From contig OZ020253.1 of assembly GCA_963971285.1 (NCBI GenBank), positions 15,822,528 to 15,886,527 of the forward strand: DNA of 64,000 nt, given 5' to 3'. The notes below the pieces were generated by a model that was given only the letters and a program-made list of their open reading frames with translations, was not told the origin of the DNA and did not search any database. A program made the position numbers and the translations under genes. This DNA comes from Astropecten irregularis (lineage: Eukaryota > Echinodermata > Asteroidea > Paxillosida > Astropectinidae). Position 1 is the stretch's first letter. Each line of letters starts with the position of its first letter. Below are positions 31,701 through 40,309 of the stretch, in pieces.

Positions 31701-33696
31701 AGACTACAAAATACAAGGGAGTCATCTGCCGCACATTATCCCTGAGAAACAAGCTGGAAGAGGTAAAATTCTGCAATTTTTGGTTTTTAATTTACAACAA
31801 ACCGCACTCAATGGTTCACGTTTCGTTTAAAAATAATCGTCATGTGTGGTACACGTAACGATCGAGTACACACGGCTAATGATACGGATTTGATTTGATA
31901 CCACTGGTATGACTGAAGGGATACGAAGGGATACGGAGATGAAATTCGCAAAGCACGCAATAATATTTCCTCTGGTAAGAAGACATCATAATGGCTATTA
32001 ACGAACGTTTCAAAGACATACCCGAAGCACGAAGATAATAACCGAAGTCGAAGAATAAAATAGCCAGAATTGAATGCAATTACCACAGTGCGAAGATATT
32101 ATACCTATGTACCTGCTAAGAATAGCAAGATATCACAAAGGTATATGGGGTCTACGAAGAAACTATACACCGATCCGACTGCGCGAAATACCATCCGCCA
32201 TTACTGCGGTGTCCCTGCCCGCCTTTTGTGTGTAATACCTGAATCCGACTTGCGATGCGTTTAATTGGCCCCGTGGAGTATCAGGGGATAAACACCCCTG
32301 CAGTATAGAGGGCGGCAGATAGCAGAAATTCTTGTGTTGCCACTCAGTGGGCACAAAAGGCAGACGGGGATACCACAGTAATGGCGGACGGAAAGTTGTG
32401 CCGTCGGATCGGTCTATTCCAAAATGTAAGAACAAAACTTTTGAGAGAATGCTTATAACCTTCGACAATGCAAAACACAAACATTTCACTTTTGGTCCTA
32501 TTAAACTTTTGAAAGCATGCATAATTTCCATTCCAATATCTATCGTTTTGTCAGTCTGAAGCAACGACCGCGAGCTTGTTCCAATACCAAGACTGGCCGT
32601 CTGATCAAGACCTGCCCAGCTCCTGGCAAGGTATGCTGACTCTCATGGAACTCACACTGAAGTTGCACGAGGAAAAGAGCCCTATCGTGGTTCACTGCAT
32701 GTAAGTATAACAGACCTAGCTACTCTCAAAATGATGTGTAATATCCATATCGACATCCCAGAATTGTGGTGGAGCAAAGCATGTGAACTAAAACATGGAC
32801 TTGATTTTCAAAGCAACTCGGAAATATTCCTGCAAAAGGTCCAAATAAAAAGCCAAAGCGTTTTGAATTAGACAGGCTAATAAGAATAATGCATTTTGTA
32901 TAGCATTTTACATAAAAATCTTAAAACGCTTTACAATTAAAACCATCTTAACCATTACAAATTCATAAACAGTCTATAGTATTACTATTATTACTATTAC
33001 AAACAATATACCATTGATTATAACATAAGAAAAACCATTGCAGAAAATGAAGTAAATTTACAGAAAATGAAGTAAAATTTTCAGAAACATTTCTTTTAAA
33101 AAGAAACGTTTGGAGTGTAGATTACAAATTTTCATATACATTATATTGATATTTCTTCCCAGGCAACATATTTCCACGTATATAATGGGTGCGTATTAAT
33201 ATAAAATGCACGGTCACCATAGGTGGTGAGCGCTGAGGATGCCGAACCCTCGGATGATACAGTTTTACCCCTTGATATGCATCTGAAGGACGCAAAGAAA
33301 TTTCCGTTGAATTTCAGACGTTGATCGTTGCGCTGTTATCAATAAATTAATTAATTTTTCATTATTCAGAGACGGATTGGGACGCACTGTCGTCTACTGC
33401 ACTGTGATGTCCCTGCTTGAGCAGTTTCGAGAGGAAAAGGTCGTAGACGTGTTTCAAGCAGTTCTCCGCCTCCGAACAGTCAATCGCAATATGATGTATT
33501 CTTTGGTAAGATTATGTGTAATGCAATCCACATTGTAAAAGCGCTGTATAATTTATCATGTAGTTTTACCCTTTTCAATCTTGATTACGTTATAACAGTA
33601 CAACTCGCTTGTGTTATATTTTAGGATCACTATCAGATGTGTTACGAAGTCATCCAGGCGTACGTGGAAGATTCCACCATATACGAAAATGCATAG
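13662..33696 (+). CDS. Receptor tyrosine phosphatase with F5/8C and Tie-like ectodomain
   Basis: Predicted type I membrane protein that would remove phosphate from tyrosines under the control of a large ectodomain. Thirty-five exons from ATG 13662 to TAG 33694-33696 join in frame (4953 nt, about 1650 residues); exon lists are in the block entries. Order by residue: signal peptide 1-26; F5/8C domains about 27-183 and 184-333; Ig-like 334-435 and 436-523; three EGF-like modules 524-668; FN3 domains 669-759, 760-856 and 857-959; TM in 960-994; phosphatase D1 about 1099-1386; D2 about 1387-1650. Ig-EGF-FN3 is the Tie plan, and EGF module 2 contains [12 protein letters not shown], a hallmark of Tie receptors. 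The start is the first Met before a hydrophobic leader. Sea urchins are known to have lineage-specific FN3- and lectin-bearing receptor phosphatases; whether this exact architecture is described I cannot say. Confidence 0.93.
14090..14290 (-). repeat. Isolated inverted copy of the 129-bp satellite unit
   Basis: The minus strand reads GTAAGAGCTAGGATCACGAT, CTTTCACCAAAAGTCAATG and GACCTCTGTGACCTCTAC then GGTCAAACAGGAAGTA, matching the unit of the tandem array at 48280-48970. Confidence 0.75.
14322..15751 (+). other. Phosphatase gene: first F5/8C (F-type lectin-like) domain
   Basis: Exons 14322-14435, 15105-15215 and 15506-15751, all phase 1. Hallmarks of the fold: NKPAITSSS, SVDGN with an acidic metal-site neighbour, NPWWRVDLEA, CLRRITIINR and ARYVSVELPG near the end. 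These domains commonly bind fucose, other glycans or lipids. Intron 14436-15104 contains a SINE. Confidence 0.87.
14806..14988 (-). repeat. tRNA-derived SINE, full-length antisense copy
   Basis: Minus strand: GGCTGGATGGCTCAGTTGGT, B box-like GTTCGAATCCCGCTCCAG, then TTTCTTTGTTCACTTTTCAA and CAGTCAGTTTCCCTTGTGG, ending TGATCTATTGAATTGG. A second copy of TTTCTTTGTTCACTTTTCAA lies on the other side (14968-14987), so the body is flanked by inverted repeats. Confidence 0.8.
16125..16340. mobile_element. Truncated MITE (ACCAAAGTATGAT family)
   Basis: Contains AACAGAAATCTTCACAGATA, TTGGGCACCGTATGGGACTG and the right-end core CAAAAGTATGATATTAGCTT. The left terminal repeat is missing or diverged. Confidence 0.65.
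16848..18255 (+). other. Phosphatase gene: second F5/8C domain
   Basis: Exons 16848-16964 (GLPLTGSAAMQSSTLGSQW, then ASNAVDRAFQ and DDPHCSQT), 17649-17738 (YPWWRLDLMSNQCVRKITIK) and 18013-18255 (VVRAGNSTTV then CGSPVT, ARYVSVDIPG, LALCEVLVTSC), all phase 1. The exon plan matches the first F5/8C domain, so the two are probably tandem duplicates. The first exon is easy to miss because it is short and followed by a SINE. Confidence 0.87.
17043..17141 (+). repeat. tRNA-derived SINE, sense copy
   Basis: GATGGCTCAGTTGATAGAGC, GGTATTCAGGAG, GTTCGAATCCCGCTCCAG and the tail TTTCTTTGTTCAATTTTCAA. Flanked upstream by AACAAAGAAAAATTGACTGG, the inverted form of its own 3' end. Confidence 0.78.
18371..19426 (+). 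other. Phosphatase gene: two Ig-like domains, Tie-type
   Basis: Exon 18371-18676 (306 nt) encodes a domain beginning VDYTVVTNPALIGQTG and ending TIRIQTVILPREG, placed like the first Ig domain of Tie receptors; sequence alone is weak evidence for an Ig fold. Exon 19163-19426 (264 nt) encodes a clearer Ig domain: DSLTLVMQDP, YIWRHKG and the signature SSDEGIYTCFVSN, ending TRLIV just before the EGF block as in Tie2. Both exons are phase 1-1. Confidence 0.78.
19572..20484 (+). other. Phosphatase gene: three Tie-type EGF-like modules
   Basis: Three phase 1-1 exons. 19572-19706: WGPPSCMKTCRRCYNGGICD then GKCICAPGF. 19919-20077: a diverged module with [20 protein letters not shown]. 20344-20484: GTYGADCKQTCHCAAGSTCS then CQCS. 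A triple EGF block following an Ig domain, with the [12 protein letters not shown] motif in the second module, is characteristic of Tie1/Tek. The cysteine spacing looks intact. Confidence 0.88.
20700..22538 (+). other. Phosphatase gene: three FN3 domains
   Basis: FN3-1 is one exon, 20700-20972 (RSLNFVWSRPPCEAQ, YTQYSFQVAAITSKG). FN3-2 is split, 21180-21403 and 21553-21619 (ITVQWAKPNPPHGNITNYD, QVRAKTVVGVGPWS). FN3-3 is split, 22133-22239 and 22337-22538 (LTLDWDPPLILNGPIPSYV, LEPGTKYGFRVSAKN). FN3-2 and FN3-3 are exon-for-exon paralogues of the kinase gene's FN3 domains at 29-1696 and 2286-3264: 224, 67 versus 70, 107 and 202 nt. Confidence 0.92.
23164..24164 (+). other. Phosphatase gene: TM helix and cytoplasmic linker
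   Basis: Exon 23164-23266 encodes IGMVVGIVCAALILIIVVIV then VVVFRKR, a single TM helix with a basic stop. Exons 23563-23648 and 23938-24164 encode a Pro/Ser/Lys-rich linker (PTPSPSLAKPKPSPRKT) and SFIAKKESSKECEFLADFQ, the approach to D1. The linker may hold SH3-type PxxP sites. Confidence 0.9.
26925..27275. mobile_element. MITE copy in D1 intron
   Basis: Left end GGTAATATCATACTTTGG, core AAATACAGATTCATGAGC and TTTTTGAGAAAACAGTGAAA, right end ACCAAAGTATGATACTACCT. Same family as 11028 in the opposite orientation. Confidence 0.8.
27806..28048. mobile_element. Near-perfect hairpin MITE inside the P-loop intron
   Basis: The left arm begins CCACCGCACACTATACGATC and runs through GGAAGGATCGCAAAGCATTC; the right arm is its reverse complement, ending GATCGTATAGTGTGCGGTGG. 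Arms of roughly 90-115 bp surround a loop of about 30 bp, so transcripts would fold into a long hairpin. It starts about 30 bp after the donor of the exon encoding the catalytic Cys. Confidence 0.88.
28841..29203. mobile_element. Palindromic element in D1 intron
   Basis: Left end AATGGACCTTATCGGAGATA and right end CTCCGATAAGGTCCAT are inverted repeats. The interior is CpG-rich (GCGCTGCGCGTGCGCGCGC near 28872) with no gene. It abuts the next palindromic element. Confidence 0.65.
29203..29345. mobile_element. CpG-rich palindromic MITE (AATGGGAGACTTTT family)
   Basis: Terminal repeats TGGGAGACTTTTGAAAACC and TTCTTAAAAGTCTCCCATTG. Internal inverted GTCTTCAAGTCAACAG and TTGACTTGAAGACC flank alternating purine-pyrimidine sequence such as GCGCACGCGCACGCAC. 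Relatives at 34836-35001 and 62053-62605. Confidence 0.78.
30265..33696 (+). other. Phosphatase gene: degenerate domain D2 and tail
   Basis: Exons 30265-30364, 30815-30891, 31332-31466, 31634-31762, 32555-32700, 33370-33505 and 33625-33696. KNRYPDFIPTDRSR, DYINASFIPGYRSKNRYIGT and MARYWPEEEP place it as a second PTP domain. The general-acid loop reads DWPSDQDLP, lacking the catalytic Asp after Pro; the P-loop reads HCIDGLGRT, keeping the Cys-x5-Arg frame but not SAG; the Q-loop has YSLDHY in place of QTxxQY. Expect little or no catalysis, as is usual for D2. The protein ends STIYENA, a pYxN-type tail. Confidence 0.92.
32168..32413. mobile_element. Hairpin MITE in D2 intron
   Basis: Left arm ACCGATCCGACTGCGCG then ATACCATCCGCCATTACTG; right arm CAGTAATGGCGGACGGAAAG then GCCGTCGGATCGGT. 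Imperfect arms of about 60 bp with a loop containing GGGGATAAACACCCC. Confidence 0.78.
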
Positions 33697-34835
33697 AGAT
33701 TGGAAAATCTCTATTGGAGAACAAAAAGACTACCAGCTAAATGAGGTAACCAAGGTTTTTGAAAATTATATTGTGAAAATTCGTACTCTTCTGGATTACA
33801 GATACACGTGGATTGTCAAATTTTTTATCAATGTTTATATCGCAACTCTCTGTTTAGTATGAGTTGTTAAGATCGGTTGCATTGTTTTGAATACAATTAT
33901 GCATATTTTCTTAAGATTGCACTTGTTTTTGTGTCTTTTATCATAAAGGTTTATCAACACTTAAGTATGACTTAAAAGTATATTTCTACTCAGTTTAGAA
34001 GCACATGTTTATTGACCAAAGGTCAGATGATAATATAAATATCTTCGAAAGCTATTATCAAGATGTTTTTCTTGTTGAAATGGTCAAGCAGATTGTTTTC
34101 TGGCTGCAGCGAGAAAGTCACCATTAACGACGATGTCCCTGTACATATACATGTATTTATCTCACAATTTGTATTTTACGTTATGGTTATGAAATAAGTA
34201 ATAACTTGTAGTCGATAATATACCGCTTTGATATAAACACACACTACATTAATCCAGCGCCATTATAATATGGAAAGAAAAAAGTTATTGTTTTTGAAAT
34301 ATGCATTTTTGTATAATTACAGGGTTTCCCAGAAATACAAACAAAACCGAGATTTGTCAATATTTAATCCTATTTTTGTATTTTACTTTTGAATAATGAA
34401 TGACACATATCTGAAAGGCTTAGTTCCTCAGCTTTCATTTGATACCATTCTAATTATGATACATGTATTTCATGCATGAGTGAGTACAGACAATATAAAG
34501 CAAGGCTTTCAAAAAGTTATTGGCACAACGATAATTTTTATTTTAAAGAATCGATCACATTTCTACAAACTACATTTTCTGCCCTTTCAAATGATGCCTC
34601 AGTCAGGAAAAATGAGTTAGGGAAAAGAGATATACTGCCTTGAAATATGGATTGAATTTTCATGTTTTTGTAATCCTTGAAGGGAAAGTTTGTATAAAAT
34701 CGTGTACTAGCTAGTAACAGCAAAATTATTGTAAATAATATTGGATGCTGATTTTATTTCCGTTTTAAAATTAATGTTCCATCAGTACTACGCTTGGATA
34801 TTCTGTTAATACATGTATGTGTACGTGCGAAACCT

Positions 34836-35001
34836 AATGGGAGACTTTTGGAGAGTCGGTCTTGAGTCAACAGCGCACGCACAAAGCATGCTTGCACATT
34901 ATTGTGAACATGCGCGCGTTGTATTGCGCGTGCCTGCGCGTGCCTGCGCGTGCGCTGTTGACTTAATGCTCAAGACCGACTCTCTAAAAGTCTCCCATTG
35001 A
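34836..35001. mobile_element. CpG-rich palindromic MITE, second copy
   Basis: Ends AATGGGAGACTTTTGGAGAG and CTCTAAAAGTCTCCCATTG. The interior contains TGCGCGTGCCTGCGCGTGCC and the inverted pair GAGTCAACAGCGCACGC / GCGTGCGCTGTTGACTT. Confidence 0.82.
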
Positions 35002-36750
35002 TTTTTTTTAATGAAATGTTTGTATTATGCAGAGCTTGTTTTTACGAAATTCTACGCAAAAGTATTATGTTACATTTTGTTTGCCACTTTTTTATATTCC
35101 TGTGGTTTTATGGAAATTTTTATTACACAGAATATACATGTAGTAGGTTTATTATTTCAATCTTAAACTTAAGAAGGCAGGCCTTAATTAAAATCACAAG
35201 GTCTCTTTGGACCTGCTCAGTTCACTGGGTTTTCTTTAAAGGGTCATTTTGGGTTATAGGTGTTGTACAAACGTGAGCGTTTGCTGAGTTTGGATTTGCT
35301 TTAGCTCTAGGCAAAGGGCACATTTTGAGCTTTCCACCTGCCAGATTTGGTCGATATAGTCGACGTATTGTATTATCACAAGTTCGGTATACTGTATATA
35401 CTGTTCAGAATTTGTGTACAAATTCTATAGATCGTATTTGTGTTTTAATTTGTTAAATCTTGGTTGATTTCTTTCTTTGAATATATACAAGTAATGAACT
35501 GCTGCACGACCTGAAATAGATAGAATGATTGAAGTTAGAAGGGCCTGACGCGTTTCGATCCTAGCAGGATCGTTATCGAATTAAAGTTTGACTATATCAA
35601 TTTATATTTGTACATGTATGTAAGTGCTTAATTTTGAACAAAATGTTTCAAAATCGGTGTTTGTATGCCCCGCCCCCTAAAACAAAGTCCTCCTTGGAAC
35701 CGATCCACGCAACGTCACCTACAGAACTAGTGTAGGCTCCCACCACAGCATATTGCGTGGTGTTCTGCAGGTGACGTAAGCAAGGTTTTTTGGTCGCGAA
35801 AAGTGAGGTGCGAAATTATTTGTCTAAAATACCTCCTTTTTAGGCTATATAGGCCTACAATATTTTTTAGCACAAACAATGATAGACAGGTTGAGTTTTA
35901 TAACAATACAGATGTATTTAACTTCGTATGAGTTTTGATTGCAGTAAACCTTTAAGGCTAAATGGCAAGATGACAAGAATCTGCAAGTTAGTAAAGATTA
36001 AATGGATGAGCGGATTAGAAAAAGGGTGGGCAAGCGTGGTCAAGGGAAGAGGGATAAAGAAGTCAAGGTTAGGCAAGATTAAAGGTAGACTATAACAAAG
36101 GGGTGAAGAGTGATGGGACAGGATGAAAAGTGTAATTGAGGGGTTTAGAAAGAACTTAAGAAAACAGTACCAATAATGCAAGGTTTGAGTGAAGGAGAAT
36201 AAAGATTAATGAAAAGGAGACAACAAAACAATTATGTTAGTCATTTTCTTCCTGGATGTTGAGGTCATTGGGTGATACTTGGGTGTCAAGGTTTTGAGTT
36301 GTGACTGTGGACCTGTGACCATAGGTTCGTTTCTTAAGTGTGCTCTTGGTCTCCCCCATATACTGGAAAATGAAAGCGTTTTTTTCAAAACGGACTAACC
36401 CGCGTCAGTGTTCAAGAAGCATCTCTCCGCTTCCAAGGCCAGATACCTTATAGGGCCAATTTTACAGCCGAAACGTACCGAAATCCCCCATAAAAACTCC
36501 CAAGATACCCTGTCCTAAATACACAGCACATAAATTGCACAACACCAACAAAAAATGTTATTTAAAAAAATCAAGAACAATCATTAATTATGTGCCTTGG
36601 AACAGGTTGCACAACTTTTCGTTCTTCGTATGACTGCAGCATCCATAATGTTGTGAATAATATTTTCCATCATTCATTTATTAATGAGTATTTTCACAAA
36701 TTTTCATTTTCATTTTCTATGCCATTACAAATGCCTTTCGAGACCCGGCT

Positions 36751-36915
36751 GGCCTATACCCTTGGGATTTATTTTGCTACCGCCATTTGGGCCCATAAAA
36801 CGAAACGAAGGGATTGGGCTATACATAACGAAGCCCTTTGCCATGTATCTCAAGCCCTTCATTTCGTTTAAGACACAAAATGGAGGTAGAAAAATAAATC
36901 CCAAGTGTATAGCCT
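36751..36915. mobile_element. Palindromic MITE
   Basis: Left arm CCTATACCCTTGGGATTTAT then TTTGCTACCGCCATTT; right arm AAATGGAGGTAGAAAAATAA then ATCCCAAGTGTATAGCC. About 165 bp, no coding capacity. Confidence 0.7.
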
Positions 36916-37152
36916 CAAGCCTCTTTTCTGCCTGGCCCTAAGCCTGTTGACGTTCAAGGGACTTTACGTAAAGTATGTACGCACGAAATGCAAATTTTTA
37001 TACCCCCTGTAATTATGGCAAATGCACAATGCCCTCCTTCGTGTGTATGTAACCCCCCCCCCAAATCAAGTTGCGTAAACGCGACGTCACAGGCTGTAAT
37101 CTTATCAATTTCACTCACCAAAAAAACAAATCAGATTGTTTATTTCGGATGG

Positions 37153-37540
37153 GAAGAAATTGCATTGTGGCTCTCCATGATTATATACGATTATACTCAG
37201 TGTGCGCAAATTCCCCTGTTAATTTAACCCCTTCTGTTTCCCTTTTCCAAGCCCTTCCCCGACTAGTGACAAATATTTTCCTTACAGAATGACATTTTCG
37301 ACAAAAACATTATGATTATTCTTTCTTGAAATAACAATGTAAAGACTCTGAAAATATATGTCGCTAACTAACTGTTTCTCTTAATTATTAGCAATCTGTA
37401 AAGTTCACAACGATCAGGTTGGCCGTTGTGCATTTTAATCATCTGCGGCTGATGAAAGTAAACACAAATTTCCCTCGAGGCCTTAAGTTGTTTTGCCAGC
37501 AAAGTAATTTCCTTGCGTAAATTCCCTGTAAAAGTGCACT
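37153..37540. repeat. Duplicated block B, left copy
   Basis: Shares GAAATTGCATTGTGGCTCTC, CCCTTCTGTTTCCCTTTTCC, ACATTTTCGACAAAAACATT and CAACGATCAGGTTGGCCGTT in the same order with 39197-39640, about 2.04 kb away in direct orientation, at high identity. Confidence 0.85.
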
Positions 37541-38764
37541 CGGACATGCAACAACTTGTTCAGATAGCTATATTCTTTGGGATGGTCCTTATAAGCAATG
37601 CAGCACATGGAAAATGTACGATGTTCCTTCGTGTACGTTCGCTCTATCTTTCATTTCTACTCATATTGCAAAATGTATGGTTTCTGGATGATTATGCTGA
37701 TGATATTTTCCCCACATTATGTCTCCGTACGTGCAGTCTCATTTCCGTGATAAGTAACTATAGTAAGCTCTAACTCGAAGCCAAACTCACCAAATTGAAA
37801 GAGTTCAGAAACGAGTACTAGGGCCTACGTTTACTTTTATGCAGTCTGTATCAAACATACGGAACTTTCTTGGCATTTGTTTAACTTGAAAAACTCTGAA
37901 GGATTAGACTCTGCCTAACTACACAGTCACTTATGATCCACTCAGTTTCATCACTGGTATCCAGTACATAATCACACATCTAGGAACCTTAGAAGATCAT
38001 GTCAGTAAACGGAGCGGTTCAAAAATAGCCCAATTCCCTTTTTTATTGTTAGTTCTTGTGTGAAATATTGTGCAATTCAGCCTGTTTGGCTGCAACGATG
38101 ATTCAATAAAACTCTATTGGATGTACGCTTCCCCTGATTATCTTTAATCAGCCGTAGATAATAATGCACGATGGTCCACCCCAACTAAAATGCTAATATT
38201 AATGAAAATACATTTGTACTCGGACGTCCTTTATCCTGAAGTCCACAGTGTACGCGTGTACACAGATAATAGCATACCCGATGACCAAGTCAATCATTTC
38301 TCTAAAAAAATCTACAGATTCATGACTTATTTCTAATTGTATAACCATTAAGTTAGCGAAATGGTGGTAACATAGGCTAAGCAAGCTGCACTAATTCAAA
38401 TCAATAATTTTCTTTCTTTTCTTTTTTTAGACAAATTTAAATATGTAATTGTTACGACTTTCGGTTGGATCATCAGAAACAATTCAAATCCCCATCCATG
38501 ACTTGCACGTATACCATCGTAAATGCAGCAGTTTTCAAAAATTTGTCGAAACTGAATTGAAAATGTTTGGATAATGACGTCATATCATCTTTAAAGGGCC
38601 ATCACTTCCGGTTTGATGACGTCATGATTTTGAAACTTTACAATTATGTTTGGACATGTTAGTTATTGATAGGTGTTTGGAAGAGCCCGGAACAAAACGA
38701 ACAAACAAACAAACAATTAAATACTAACGATTACACGTTCACCCGTCCCTTAACCGAATGCAGT

Positions 38765-39196
38765 GTGACTTTCATTTGTTTACTGCATTATGATCCTTGC
38801 TCGGTCACGGTCTGATCGAAATAATAATGCTGATTAGTATGGCTGCCATACGGTGCCCTCGAAGTGCCATCTGACTTATCACTATCCTGAGATAATTATA
38901 TACAGTGTAACTGAATGTCATCATCCAGTACAAATAGGCCTGTATACATTAATGCCGGATGTCATTTTCTTATTATCAGCGTGTCGCGTCTGTGTTTAAT
39001 AGTCATCGTGAGATGAAAATTATTCCGGAATCTATTGGTCAAATGGCACTTTCAGACCACCTTAATATGCAATAAACGCCCGCGCACGTTCAATCAAATT
39101 ATCCTTGCGCGAGGTTTGCTATACCAGCACTGCACCCACACGTGTCCAATCGAAATATCCTTACGCGAGCTGTCGAGAAAGTATGCATTAAACTCT
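38765..39196. repeat. Duplicated block A, left copy
   Basis: Shares ATGGCTGCCATACGGTGCC, TATCAGCGTGTCGCGTCTGT and CTATTGGTCAAATGGCACTT in order with 39705-40130, in direct orientation about 0.94 kb away. It joins the right copy of block B directly. Confidence 0.85.
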
Positions 39197-39640
39197 CACG
39201 AAATTGCATTGTGGCTCTCCATGATTATACTCAGTGTGCGCAATTTCCCCCGTGTTAATTTAACCCCTTCTGTTTCCGTTTTCCAAGCCCTTCCCCGACT
39301 AGTGGCAATTATTTTCTGGACTGACAAAGCTTCGGCAATACCCCCCCCCCCCCCAACCCCCACAGAATGACATTTTCGACAAAAACATTATGATTATTCT
39401 TTCTTGAAATAACAATGTGAAGACTCTGAACATATCTGTCGCTAACTAACTGTCCCTTATTAGCAATCTGTAAAGTTCACAACGATCAGGTTGGCCGTTG
39501 TGCATTTTAATCATCTGCGGCTGATGAAAGTAAACAAAAATTTCCCTCGAGGCCTTAAGTTGTTTTTGCCAGCAAAGTAATTACCTAGGTAAATTTCCTT
39601 GCGTAAATTGCCTGTAAAAGTGCACTCGGACGTCGTTGTG
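39197..39640. repeat. Duplicated block B, right copy
   Basis: Direct repeat of 37153-37540 with small indels. It differs by a poly-C tract (about 39341-39355) that is absent from the left copy. Confidence 0.85.
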
Positions 39641-39704
39641 GTCGACGTGAACGAGGTCCACGTTCACACCAATCTAAAGCTCCCTAATGTAAGTATAATA
39701 CATT

Positions 39705-40130
39705 TTACTTGTTCACTGCATCATGATCCTAGCTCGGTCCACGTCTGATCGAAATAATAATGCTGACTAGAATGGCTGCCATACGGTGCCGTCGAAGTGC
39801 CATCTGACTTATCACTATCCTGAGATAATTATATAACTGAATGTCATCATCCAGTACCAATAGGCCTGTAAACATTAATGTCGGATGTCATGTTCTTATT
39901 ATCAGCGTGTCGCGTCTGTGTTAGTCATCGTGAGATGAAAATTATTCCGGTATCTATTGGTCAGATGGCACTTTCAGATCACCTTAATTAATATGCAATA
40001 AACGCCCGCGCACGTTCAATCAAACTATCCTTGCGCGAGGTTTGCTACCAGCACTGCACCCACACGTGTCCAATTGAAATATCCTTACGCGAGCTGTCGA
40101 GATAGTATGCATTAAACTCCCACGCACGTC
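39705..40130. repeat. Duplicated block A, right copy
   Basis: Direct repeat of 38765-39196. Its right part runs into the 60-bp array upstream of the 7TM receptor gene. Confidence 0.85.
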
Positions 40131-40215
40131 CAATCGAAATATCCTTACGCCAGCTTTCGAGATAATTATGTAGTAAACTCCCACACACGTCCAATCAAAA
40201 TAATGTAAAATCCTC
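40011..40215 (+). promoter_or_regulatory. 60-bp CCAAT-containing array upstream of the 7TM gene
   Basis: Three to four units of about 60 bp with the core CACGTCCAATCGAAATATCC followed by TTACGCGAG. CCAAT starts at 40070, 40130 and 40191; a diverged TTCAAT ends at 40020. The last CCAAT is about 115 bp before the receptor start codon, a usual distance for a proximal promoter element. A promoter role is inference. Confidence 0.5.
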
Positions 40216-40309
40216 GCGCAAGGTTTGCTCGAGATCAGATGCACTGTTTGGGGGCGAGCCGAGCAGCCGTTCCCTACCGGCCGAAGACGTAACTTGCACG
40301 GCAGCCACA

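Larger units (their letters stand above)
33697..40309. other. Intergenic region between phosphatase and 7TM receptor genes
   Basis: No gene recognised; open frames here are short, lack family features and overlap repeats. Contents: CpG-rich MITE 34836-35001, a fragment with GGGCCTGACGCGTTTCGATC near 35540, an imperfect palindrome with TGGTGTTCTGCAGGTGACGT near 35690-35790, a MITE at 36751-36915, duplicated blocks 37153-40170 and a CCAAT-containing array 40011-40215. No clear poly(A) signal for the phosphatase gene was found close to its stop. Confidence 0.55.

Noticed and set aside
29-33696. One giant gene making alternative kinase or phosphatase receptors
   Set aside because: The kinase ends with a stop and poly(A) signal, and the phosphatase has its own signal-peptide exon and full ectodomain; two genes are simpler, although trans-splicing was not excluded.
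36590-36941. Overlapping ORFs upstream of the 7TM gene
   Set aside because: They run through a palindromic MITE and have no family features.
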